Source: Neobacillus dielmonensis
GTDB lineage: Bacteria; Bacillota; Bacilli; Bacillales; Cytobacillaceae
NCBI RefSeq assembly: GCF_000612665.1
Contig: NZ_HG942074.1
Span: 106,904-170,903, forward strand
Direction: 5' to 3'
DNA: 64,000 nt
Every line of letters starts with the position of its first letter. Position 1 is the first letter of the stretch. Made by a program: the position numbers and the translations under genes. The notes below the pieces were generated by a model. It had not been told where the DNA came from, made no database searches, and saw only the letters and a list, made by a program, of their open reading frames with translations. Positions 46,691 through 54,940 of this stretch are shown in pieces.

Positions 46691-46746
46691 TTGACGATGG
46701 TTGAATTTGGTTATATTATATATTTATGATAATGATAATCATTATC
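46691..46746 (+). promoter_or_regulatory. Promoter with perfect Fur box
   Basis: TTGACG (46691-46696), 17-bp spacer, TATTAT (46714-46719). GATAATGATAATCATTATC at 46728-46746 equals the classical 19-bp Fur consensus with no mismatch and covers the start site. Strong iron repression is expected. Confidence 0.9.
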
Positions 46747-46775
46747 AATTACATAATAAAGGGGAGTTGGTCGGA

Positions 46776-47738
46776 TTGAGGAAAAAACTAGGTTTGTTTT
46801 CTCTGATTCTCACAATACTTATTATAGTAGCTGCTTGTGGAAGTCAAGAGAAAACGAGTACAAGCGCAAGCAATGAAGGGAAAAAAATGCAAGAAGAATC
46901 AAAAGAAATGACCATCAAACATCAATATGGAGAAGTTGTGCTTGAAAAGAACCCGAAGAAAGTCGTTGTGTTTGATTTTGGAGTACTGGATACGTTAGAT
47001 GCATTAGGGGTGAAAGTCGTTGGTATTCCGCAAGCGATCGTGCCAGAGAGCTTAAAGAAATATGCCGGGTCTGAATACACTAATGTAGGCAGCTTAAAAG
47101 AGCCCGATTTTGAAGCAATCAACAAATTAAAACCAGATGTCATCTTCATTTCAGGAAGACAGGCTGAATTATATGATCAATTTGCAGAGATTGCTCCAAC
47201 CGTTTATATGGATGTGGATTACACGAACTACATGTCCTCGCTTGAAAAGAATTTCAACCTGTTAGCGGAAATCTTTGAAAAAGAAAATGTTCTTGATACA
47301 AAAATGAAGCAGCTGGAAAAAAGTGTTGCTGAACTAAACGAAAAAGCCTCTGCCTCTGATAAAAAAGCATTAATTTTATTAGCGAATGAAGGAAAAGTCA
47401 GTGCGTTTGGACCAAGCTCACGGTACGGATTTGTTCATGATGTGTTTGGGTTCAAAGCAGCAGATGAAAATCTAGAAGTTTCCCAGCACGGTCAAGGTAT
47501 TTCATTTGAATACATTTTAGAGAAAAACCCAGATATACTATTTGTTATTGACCGTTCAGCTGCAATCGGTGGAGAAGCTGGTGCGAAAAAAACAGTGGAA
47601 AATGACTTGGTTAAGAAAACCACTGCCTATAAAAATGGGAAAATTATCTACCTAGATCCGATCAATTGGTACATTGCAGGAAATGGTATTGAATCCACAC
47701 AATTAATGGTGGATGATGTGAAAGCAGCACTTAAATAA
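46776..47738 (+). CDS. Siderophore-binding lipoprotein, YclQ-like
   Basis: About 320 residues. The TTG at 46776 follows GGGGAG and starts a lipoprotein signal with lipobox Val-Ala-Ala-Cys (Cys21). The mature part matches the YclQ/FatB type substrate-binding protein: KNPKKVVVFDFGVLDTLDALGV, VGSLKEPDFEAINKLKPDVIFISGRQ, SAFGPSSRYGFVHDVFG and YLDPINWYIAGNGIEST. Family members bind petrobactin or catecholate siderophore parts and feed an ABC permease. No permease or ATPase gene is adjacent, so it must use one encoded elsewhere. Confidence 0.92.
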   Translation: MRKKLGLFSLILTILIIVAACGSQEKTSTSASNEGKKMQEESKEMTIKHQYGEVVLEKNPKKVVVFDFGVLDTLDALGVKVVGIPQAIVPESLKKYAGSEYTNVGSLKEPDFEAINKLKPDVIFISGRQAELYDQFAEIAPTVYMDVDYTNYMSSLEKNFNLLAEIFEKENVLDTKMKQLEKSVAELNEKASASDKKALILLANEGKVSAFGPSSRYGFVHDVFGFKAADENLEVSQHGQGISFEYILEKNPDILFVIDRSAAIGGEAGAKKTVENDLVKKTTAYKNGKIIYLDPINWYIAGNGIESTQLMVDDVKAALK

Positions 47739-47760
47739 AAACGTCAAAAAAGAGCTCTCG

Positions 47761-47792
47761 AAGCACTCGATACGATATTGTATCGAGTGCTT
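47761..47792 (+). terminator. Terminator of the siderophore-binding gene
   Basis: AAGCACTCGATAC (47761-47773) and GTATCGAGTGCTT (47780-47792), perfect 13-bp stem. Confidence 0.8.
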
Positions 47793-47881
47793 TACTATAT
47801 CCAAATTATTGACATCTTGTCTGGAAATTTATATGCTATAAATTATATTTGTATACAAATGTATGCTAGGGAGGGGTTTAA

Positions 47882-48184
47882 TTGAAGCATGAGGATTTGA
47901 ATGGTCACTTGAAAGGTGAGAAGCATCGGGGAGGGGGTCATAAGCGAAAGAATCATGGTGGGGCCCAAACCTTCCGACGAGGCCGAGCAATAGATTTTTT
48001 AGAAAGACTCCGGCTAAAGCGGTTATCCTTAAAACAGCAATTAGAGGCGCCAGAGTTCCAAGATATTAAACCGGTTATTCTTGGTGAGTTAAAAGCGATT
48101 GAACTCATCATAGATGAATTTATCCAGCAATTTGAACTCTATGAGGTAGAAGACATGAAAGAGACAGCGAGATTGGGAGAATGA
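47882..48184 (+). CDS. Small basic protein upstream of ABC exporter
   Basis: About 100 residues. The TTG at 47882 follows GGGAGGGG. The N-terminal third is very basic and rich in His, Gly and Lys (HKRKNHGGAQTFRRGRA); the rest is helical (FLERLRLKRLSLKQQLEAPEFQDIKPVILGELKAIELIIDEF), similar to the tail of some PadR-linked small proteins. I cannot name a family. The position before a heterodimeric ABC exporter, with a repeat-bearing leader between, suggests a regulatory or accessory role. No HTH is clear. Confidence 0.7.
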   Translation: MKHEDLNGHLKGEKHRGGGHKRKNHGGAQTFRRGRAIDFLERLRLKRLSLKQQLEAPEFQDIKPVILGELKAIELIIDEFIQQFELYEVEDMKETARLGE

Positions 48185-48221
48185 GAGGATGTAAAGACCT
48201 CAGAATAATCCCAAAGGATAA

Positions 48222-48377
48222 GCCCAAATGCCCGAAAGGCGGTAAAAAGAGCTGGGAGGGTAACTAGGAGAAGTCCCAAACGCCCGATAGGAGTCGAAAA
48301 GAGCGAGAGAGGTAACTAGAGAGAGCACCAAAAGCCCAAGCGGAGGAAAATAAGCCGCCAAAGGTAGATAGAATGTC
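48222..48377 (+). repeat. Three tandem 52-bp imperfect repeats
   Basis: Units at 48222-48273, 48274-48325 and 48326-48377. Each has a CCCAAA-x-GCCC block, a purine-rich GAAAAGAG middle and GGTAACTAG (third unit GGTAGATAG) in the same place. The third unit is the most diverged and runs to just before the exporter start. It fills the 212-base gap between the small protein and the ABC exporter. Confidence 0.75.
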
Positions 48378-48396
48378 AGGTGAAAGGAGAAATTTC

Positions 48397-50157
48397 ATGT
48401 GGGGGTTAAGACACTACATAAAGCCATACTGGAAATCAGTTTTAATCGCACCCTTATTTATGCTAATTGAAGTATTTTCTGATTTGCTCCAGCCAACCCT
48501 TGCGGCCAAAATCGTCAATCAAGGAGTGGTCGGGAGGGATTTGCAAACTATCCAGCACACGGGAGCACTGATGGTTATGGTAGCGGTACTTGGTTTACTA
48601 GCAGGGGTTGGATGCAATATTTTTGCCAGCCGGGCATCGCAGAATTTTGGTGCCGATATTAGGGAAGGCCTATTCACAAAGGTGCAAACCTTCTCTTTTG
48701 ATAATCTGGATACCTTTCAAACAGGATCATTAATTACCCGGATGACCAACGATGTCGTCCAGGTACAAAATCTATTAAGAATATTTCTACAATCACTAAT
48801 CCGGACACCCGGATTATTAATCGGCAGCGTGACCATGGCTTTATTGCTGAACCTCCGTTTAGGACTTATCCTTTTGGGGACATTGTTCATTTTGGTTATT
48901 ATCCTGATTGTCATTATTCGATATTCTTATCCACTGTTTTCCAACGTCCAGGCTAAGCTAGATGCAGTGAACAACCGGCTGCAGGAAAATTTGGCCGGCA
49001 TTAGGGTCGTAAAAGCCTTTGTCCGCTTGGATTATGAAAATGAACAATTTTATCATGCCAATAAAAACTACGCACAGTCGGCCATAAAAGCTGCTCGGGT
49101 TATCGCGATGAATACGCCGATTGTCACACTCATCATGAATGTCTGCTTAGTTGGCATCTTGATGTACGGAGGAAACCTGGTTTGGGTGAAGTCTGTCCAA
49201 GTGGGGGATTTGGTGGCGTTTATTAACTATGTCACACAAGTTCTTTCTTCCTTGCTAATGGTGAGTAACCTCCTTGTAAACATCTCACAATCCAATGTTT
49301 CAGCCAAACGGATTCAACAAATCCTGACAACGGAACCGACTATTAACAGTGACCCAATAGCAAAGGATTCCAATATTCAAGTAAAACATATTAAGTTTGA
49401 TAGAGTTGGATTTTCATATGGAGGATTATCTAATCAAGAAGAGTTGGTCTTGAGGGATGTCAGCTTTGAGGCTGGTCAAGGGGAAACCGTCGCCATCATC
49501 GGGTCGACAGGTTCCGGAAAGTCCACGCTTGTCCAGTTGATTCCTAGATTATATGATGTCACGTCGGGCTCCATTTTACTGAACGGGAAGGATATCCGCC
49601 ATCTGCCTTTGCCAGAGCTCAGAGGCCAAATCGGAATGGTTCTCCAAGAGTCTTTTTTATTTACAGGTTCCATAAGTGAAAATATTGCCTTTGGTAAACC
49701 CGAAGCGACACAAGCGGAGATTGAGAATGCTGCCAAAATCGCCCAGGCGCATGATTTTATCACAAGACTTCCAAATGGCTATGAAACAAAGGTGGGGCAA
49801 AGAGGCGTCAATTTGTCTGGCGGACAAAAACAAAGACTTGCCATTGCCCGTGCCCTGCTGGTCAAGCCCCCCATTTTAATATTGGATGACAGCACGAGCG
49901 CTCTGGACCTTGGAACGGAAAAACGGCTCCGTGATGCCTTAGCCAATATAATGAAAGAAAGTATCACGTTTTTAATCGCTCAAAAGATTTCATCTGTAAT
50001 CAACGCTGAAAAAATTCTTGTCATGGAGGATGGCGCGATTGCAGGATATGGGACCCATCAAGAATTGATGGAAACATGTGCCGTCTATCAAGATATTTAT
50101 CGGTCCCAATACGGCGGGGGGGAGAAGGATTATGTCGAACAACAGCAATCAAGCTAA
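48397..50157 (+). CDS. Heterodimeric ABC multidrug exporter, first subunit (YfiB-like)
   Basis: 586 residues. Transmembrane domain with six helices (about 12-300), then NBD: Walker A IGSTGSGKST near 373, Q-loop VLQESFLFTG, signature NLSGGQKQRLAIA, Walker B ILILDDSTSALD. The Asp after Walker B where Glu is canonical marks the degenerate site of heterodimeric exporters. The ATG at 48397 has AAAGGAG at 7 bases; in-frame ATG 48373 lies in the repeat and lacks one. It overlaps the second subunit by 26 bases. If the partner is truly broken, this half would be alone. Confidence 0.9.
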   Translation: MWGLRHYIKPYWKSVLIAPLFMLIEVFSDLLQPTLAAKIVNQGVVGRDLQTIQHTGALMVMVAVLGLLAGVGCNIFASRASQNFGADIREGLFTKVQTFSFDNLDTFQTGSLITRMTNDVVQVQNLLRIFLQSLIRTPGLLIGSVTMALLLNLRLGLILLGTLFILVIILIVIIRYSYPLFSNVQAKLDAVNNRLQENLAGIRVVKAFVRLDYENEQFYHANKNYAQSAIKAARVIAMNTPIVTLIMNVCLVGILMYGGNLVWVKSVQVGDLVAFINYVTQVLSSLLMVSNLLVNISQSNVSAKRIQQILTTEPTINSDPIAKDSNIQVKHIKFDRVGFSYGGLSNQEELVLRDVSFEAGQGETVAIIGSTGSGKSTLVQLIPRLYDVTSGSILLNGKDIRHLPLPELRGQIGMVLQESFLFTGSISENIAFGKPEATQAEIENAAKIAQAHDFITRLPNGYETKVGQRGVNLSGGQKQRLAIARALLVKPPILILDDSTSALDLGTEKRLRDALANIMKESITFLIAQKISSVINAEKILVMEDGAIAGYGTHQELMETCAVYQDIYRSQYGGGEKDYVEQQQSS

Positions 50158-51969
50158 CAGCAATCCAAACCCTTTCCAAATGTCTAACCGGGGACCGCGT
50201 CCAGGGGAGGTTCCGAAAGAAAGGTCAAAGAATGCGAGGGCGACCCTGCTTAAGATATGGTCCTATTTAAAAAGGCAGCGTCAAGCCCTGTGGCTCGTGG
50301 TCATTGGCACGGCTTTAGTTTCCTGCTTCACGCTATTGGGACCTTACTTAATCGGAAAAACGATTGACCATTATATTGTTCCGCACAAACTAAGTGGTTT
50401 TCTGCACATGGGCTTGGCTTTGCTTGGTGTTTACCTTTTAGGTGCGGTATTTACCTGGCTCCAGCAATATGTGGCGCGGGGCTGGCCCAGAATACCGTCA
50501 GGGACATGCGCCAAGATCTTTTTGAAAAATATCAACAGTTGCCGATTCCGTTTTTTGACCAACGGACACATGGGGAACTGATGAGCCGAACAACCAATGA
50601 CCTGGAAAATGTGTCTAATACACTAAACCAGACAGTAGTTCAGCTCATCTCCAGTGTGTTTATGCTCGTGGGCAGCGTAGTGATGATGCTGAGCTTGAGT
50701 GTTTGGATGACTTTGATTGTCGTTTTAACAGTGCCGTTCATTACCACAATTACGAAAAGAATAACCAAATATACACGCAAGTATTTTTCTGCGCAGCAAA
50801 AGAGCTTGGGTGAAGTGAACGGGTTTGTCCAAGAAAGTATATCGGGTCAGCGGGTCATTAAAGTATTTGGAAGGGAAGCTAAATCACTTGAAGAATTCCG
50901 GGAAATGAATGAGCGGTTGCGAGCGGTGGGATTAAAAGCTCAAAGCATTTCCGGTTCGATGGGTCCGCTGATGAATGCGACACGCAATCTGACTTTTGTC
51001 ATTATTGCCGCCGTTGGCGGAGTTTTTACCTATTACGATATCATCACAATTGGAATTATCGTAAGCTTTCTTAATTATTCCAGCCAATTCAGCCAGCCGA
51101 TTAATCAACTGGCTAACCAGTATAATTTACTTCAATCGGCCATTGCCGGTGCAGAGCGGGTTTTTGAGGTAATGGAGCATGAATCGGAATTTTTAGATGA
51201 GCAGGCAACAGAGTTTGATCAAAAAATAATCGGAGACGTCGTTTTTGACCAGGTCCGCTTTGGGTATGCACCAGATGCTCCTGTACTGAAAAATGTTTCG
51301 TTCCATGCCCAGCCTGGCCAGATGATTGCCTTGGTAGGCCCAACGGGGGCAGGGAAAACGACTATTATTAACTTGTTGACGCGATTCTATGAAATTCAAT
51401 CCGGCACGATTCTTATTGACGGGAAAGACATCCGTAGAATGAGCAAACAATTTTTAAGGAAACAAATTGGACTTGTGCTGCAGGATGCTTATGTGTTTTC
51501 CGGAACGATTCGGGAAAACATCCGTTATGGCCGTATGAATGCGACTGACTTAGAAGTGGAGGAAGCTGCGCGTCTAGCGAATGCTGATTCGTTTATCAGA
51601 AAGCTCCCCAAGGGATATGACACGGAGTTAAAAGCGGAGGGAAGCAATCTTAGCCAAGGCCAAAAGCAGCTATTGACTATTGCCAGAGCCGTGTTGGCTA
51701 GTCCTGCCATTCTCATATTAGATGAAGCAACCAGCAGTGTGGACACCCGAACGGAGTTCCATATCCAAGAGGCAATGAAGGCTCTAATGACGGGTAGAAC
51801 CAGTTTTGTCATAGCCCACAGGCTCAGTACCATTTGTGAGGCAGACACGATACTGGTCATCAATAATGGTAAAGTTGTTGAACAGGGGTCACATGAACAG
51901 CTCCTAACGAAGCAGGGTTTTTATTCCGATCTCTACAACAATCAATTAACTCAGGGGTACGCAGGCTAA
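50132..51969 (+). pseudogene. Heterodimeric ABC exporter, second subunit (YfiC-like), frameshifted
   Basis: ATG 50132 follows GGGGAGAAGG and gives an Asn/Pro-rich N-terminus, then membrane helices up to LQQYV. Near 50472-50481 (GTGGCGCGGGGC) the frame shifts by -1; adding one base restores AGLAQNTVRDMRQDLFEKYQ. The rest is complete: Walker A GPTGAGKTT, signature NLSQGQKQLLTIA, Walker B ILILDEATSSVD with the catalytic Glu, and H-loop IAHRLS. Everything but one base is conserved, so either a very recent mutation or a sequencing error in a GC-rich run is likely. Confidence 0.85.
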
Positions 51970-51989
51970 TTCATAATTTACAAATCAAT

Positions 51990-52165
51990 GGAAAAATGGG
52001 ATAATAAGGGAAATAGCGAAGGAGGGAAGTAAGTTTATGGAACCAGCTAATTGCCAATATTAATTTTCTAAAAATTAATAGGAGTTTGTAAGGAGTGAAA
52101 AATTGCCTAATTATGCAGGCTTATTTGTCATGCTCTTTATGGACCAAGGTAAATTAGATGGTAAC
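51990..52165 (+). other. Possible decayed short coding remnants
   Basis: Two good ribosome sites lead to tiny ORFs: AAGGAGGG before ATG 52037 (8 residues) and AAGGAG before a TTG near 52103 (24 residues, MPNYAGLFVMLFMDQGKLDG...). I recognise neither. They may be remnants of a lost gene. The rest of the gap 51970-52570 holds a terminator-like hairpin and the MITE-like repeat. Confidence 0.25.
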
Positions 52166-52269
52166 TTTCTTTACTGATATCGGGATTATAATTTGAATAC
52201 TTTATCTAAGTATTCCGCATGCTTTAGCAAATTTCTGCTTTGGCTGCATGATTATATTCATGAGTGCAC

Positions 52270-52308
52270 AAGACTGTAAGAAGAACCTCTTCTTATGGTC
52301 TTTTTTAT
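52270..52308 (+). terminator. Terminator downstream of the ABC exporter region
   Basis: AAGACTGTAAGAAGA (52270-52284) pairs with TCTTCTTATGGTCTT (52288-52302) with a small internal mismatch, then TTTTT. Confidence 0.8.
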
Positions 52309-52314
52309 TTGAAA

Positions 52315-52497
52315 GGCTCTGTTAAATTTGGCTGTTGATTTCCGCTCCTGTCGCTCAGCGAACCGCGGGCGTGCCGGGGTGCCTCCTCGGCGCTTAGCGC
52401 CTGCGGGGTCTCCCCAGCCCCGTACTCCCGCAGGAGTCGAGCGCCTTCCGCTTCAATCAACAGGGTTAAAAAATCAACATTATCGTTTAACAGAGCC
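52315..52497. repeat. MITE-like repeat with GGCTCTGTTAAA termini
   Basis: 183 bp with 12-bp perfect terminal inverted repeats GGCTCTGTTAAA / TTTAACAGAGCC. Subterminal CTGTTGATT and AATCAACAG repeat inside. The GC-rich centre holds several palindromes, including GGCGCTTAGCGCC. No ORF of its own. Elements of this look are dispersed in Bacillaceae genomes. A core-deleted copy lies at 10506-10583 in the opposite orientation. Confidence 0.85.
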
Positions 52498-52570
52498 ATT
52501 TGAAAAGTAAATAGTGTCTTTTTTGCCTTGTCCATAAGATTGCAAATCATGGATGAAAGAAGGAAGTCCT

Positions 52571-54496
52571 ATGTTGGAATTAAAAGTGAACGGTATTAAA
52601 AAATTCATGGAAGCGACTCTTGTCGTAAAAAACATAACCTTTGAAGCCTATGAAGGAGAGAAGGTTGGGATTGTTGGTGCGAACGGCAGCGGCAAGAGCA
52701 CGGTTTTGAAATTAATCGCAGGCATTGAACCAATGAACTATTACCCAGGGTATCCGCAAACATCAAGCCCAGGATACGATGAAGGACTCATTCACCAGCC
52801 ACGAGGAGCGACCAGGGCGTATCTTGAGCAGACACCCGTTTATCCGGAAAGGTTGAAAGTCATTGAGGTATTAAATTTGGCATTTGAGGAAATTGACAGC
52901 ATCGAGAAGCAAATGCGCGAGATAGAGGAACAAATGAAGACGCTGGAAGGTGTTGGCCTGGAGAAAGCCTTAAATAAGTATAGTGATTTGCTTCAGTTAT
53001 ATGAAGTAAAAGGCGGCTACGAACGAGAAGAGAAATTAAGCAGGGTTTGTACTGGCCTTGATTTTTCCGATAGCTTTTTAAACATGGATTTTGACCTGCT
53101 CAGCGGGGGAGAAAAAACGACGGTCGTGCTCGGGAAGCTGTTAATCCATCAGCCCGATATCCTATTGCTGGATGAGCCGACCAACCACTTGGATATGCCA
53201 TCCATCGAGTGGCTGGAGGGGTATCTGAAGACCTACAGAGGAATTGTCTTGATTGTGTCACATGATCGTTATTTTCTCGACAAAGTGGTTTCGAAAATTG
53301 TAGAAATCGCGGATATGGAATCCATCACCTATAAGGGCAATTATTCTTCGTTTGTCAGCCAGAAAGAAGAAAATATGCGAATCCAATTTGAGCATTTTCG
53401 GGAGCAGCTGAAAAAGATAGGAAATATGGAAAAGACGGTCACGACTTTGAGGGACTGGGCGATGCGCGGAGGGAATGACAAGTTCTTCCGAAGAGCGGCA
53501 AGTATTCAAAAGAAGCTCAATAAAATGGAGCGTATCGATAAACCGATTTTGGAAAGAAGAAATATGCGGCTTGATTTTAAAGAGACACAGCGGTCCGGAA
53601 AAGAAACCATTAAAGCAATCGGACTTTTTAAAAGCTACGAGGACAAGGTGATTTTACAGAATGCCGACTTGATGATTCATTACGGAGAAAGAGTGGGTTT
53701 GATTGGTCGGAATGGAAGTGGGAAAACCACATTCTTAAAGATGCTGTTGGGTGAAGTGCAGCCGGATGAAGGAGTGGTTGAATTAGGTGCAAATGTAAAG
53801 GCAGCTTATTTGCCGCAGAACATTATTTTTAAAAATGAAGAACTTACGGTACTTGAGGCATTTAGGGAGGATATTTCTATCCTCGAGGGAAAAGCACGGG
53901 AGTATCTGGCAAAATTCATGTTTTACAAAAGAAGTGTTTTTAAAAAGGTAAAGCATTTGTCAGGAGGCGAGTGCAGTAGGCTGAAACTGGCGATACTTTT
54001 ATATCAGGAAATCAATCTCTTAATATTGGATGAGCCGACTAATCATTTGGATATCGATTCGATTGAGACTTTAGAGGAAGCGCTTGAAGATTTCAAGGGA
54101 ACGATTTTCTTTATCTCACACGACCGATATTTTATTAATAAAATGGCTGATCGGGTAATAGCTTTAGAAGAGTGTTTATTGCGAAACTACCTTGGAAATT
54201 ATGATGATTATAAGAGCGAAAAAGAGAAAGCAGCCCTTCAAGTATGGCAGAGGCCCGTTGCAATCGTTGAAAAAGCAAGCACCAAACGAAAAGGTAATTT
54301 GGAGGATTCCAAAAAGGATACGGCAGCGGTCAAGGTTCTCGAAAAGATTGAAATCCTAGAAAGGGAGATTCGTTTAATTGATTTATCTATGATCACCGAA
54401 CAAATAGATTATGAAGAACTTAATCGGCTGTATGCTAGAAAGCTGGAATTATCCAAAGAACTCGATGCGGCAATGGAGCTGTGGTTAAGTTCGTAG
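52571..54496 (+). CDS. ABC-F family ATPase (ribosome-associated type)
   Basis: 641 residues, two NBDs and no membrane helices. NBD1 has Walker A GANGSGKST (about 37), a long insertion rich in Tyr/Pro/Gly (about 58-90), signature LLSGGEKTTVVLG and LLLDEPTNHLD. An Arg/Lys-rich linker (about 270-345) is the P-tRNA interaction region. NBD2 has GRNGSGKTT, LSGGECSRLKLA and LILDEPTNHLD. A basic helical C-terminal tail follows. ABC-F proteins act on the ribosome, some giving resistance to lincosamides, streptogramins or pleuromutilins; which type this is cannot be decided by eye. ATG 52571 follows AAGGAAG. Confidence 0.9.
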   Translation: MLELKVNGIKKFMEATLVVKNITFEAYEGEKVGIVGANGSGKSTVLKLIAGIEPMNYYPGYPQTSSPGYDEGLIHQPRGATRAYLEQTPVYPERLKVIEVLNLAFEEIDSIEKQMREIEEQMKTLEGVGLEKALNKYSDLLQLYEVKGGYEREEKLSRVCTGLDFSDSFLNMDFDLLSGGEKTTVVLGKLLIHQPDILLLDEPTNHLDMPSIEWLEGYLKTYRGIVLIVSHDRYFLDKVVSKIVEIADMESITYKGNYSSFVSQKEENMRIQFEHFREQLKKIGNMEKTVTTLRDWAMRGGNDKFFRRAASIQKKLNKMERIDKPILERRNMRLDFKETQRSGKETIKAIGLFKSYEDKVILQNADLMIHYGERVGLIGRNGSGKTTFLKMLLGEVQPDEGVVELGANVKAAYLPQNIIFKNEELTVLEAFREDISILEGKAREYLAKFMFYKRSVFKKVKHLSGGECSRLKLAILLYQEINLLILDEPTNHLDIDSIETLEEALEDFKGTIFFISHDRYFINKMADRVIALEECLLRNYLGNYDDYKSEKEKAALQVWQRPVAIVEKASTKRKGNLEDSKKDTAAVKVLEKIEILEREIRLIDLSMITEQIDYEELNRLYARKLELSKELDAAMELWLSS

Positions 54497-54518
54497 GTAA
54501 GGAAAAGGATGTGATTTT

Positions 54519-54758
54519 ATCGATGCGTCAAGGTTAAAACGCCCAGTTTATCCGATGCCGGAGGATGTAAAAAACAAATTAGAGGAGGAGGGGCTAATGG
54601 AAAAGTACAAGGTAAGGCCTCCTTATCAACAGAATGATTACATTGGTTGGATTACTCGTGCTAAACGGCCAGAAACAAGGGAAAAAAGATTAAAGCAAAT
54701 GATCGATGAACTTTATTCCGGCAATGCTTATATGGGAATGAAATATAACGGTAAATAA
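54519..54758 (+). CDS. Small OmdA/YdeI-like protein, unusual start
   Basis: The C-terminal half DYIGWITRAKRPETREKRLKQMIDEL is the conserved block of the YdeI/OmpD-associated family. Homologous start residues DASRLKRPVYPMP are encoded upstream of the first ATG at 54555. The only ribosome-like site, GGATGTGAT at 54507-54515, is spaced for an ATC codon at 54519, where relatives would have ATG-Asp-Ala. Either ATC is used as start, ATG was mutated to ATC, or translation begins at 54555 without a good site. In-frame stop at 54498. Function of the family is poorly known. Confidence 0.65.
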   Translation: MDASRLKRPVYPMPEDVKNKLEEEGLMEKYKVRPPYQQNDYIGWITRAKRPETREKRLKQMIDELYSGNAYMGMKYNGK

Positions 54759-54783
54759 TTACTATTTCTTTTGAAAAAATAGA

Positions 54784-54818
54784 GCCTGATTTCTGTGATG
54801 GAAATCAGGCATCTTTTT
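54784..54818 (+). terminator. Terminator of the OmdA-like gene
   Basis: GCCTGATTTC (54784-54793) and GAAATCAGGC (54801-54810) followed by ATCTTTTTTT. Confidence 0.88.
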
Positions 54819-54940
54819 TATAACCAATTTTAGTGGCTAAAAATTAATATCCTGTGAAAATTCAGTTTATTACCAAAAATATACAGCAGTATGCGTTATA
54901 ATGAATGTAATTACATAGATACTTTTAGGAGGGATTGAGA

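Noticed and set aside
47882..48184. Transcriptional regulator of the ABC exporter
   Set aside because: The position invites it, but no helix-turn-helix or wing is visible; the basic N-terminus alone is not enough.
48222..48377. CRISPR array
   Set aside because: The units are directly contiguous and imperfect, with no unique spacers and no cas genes.
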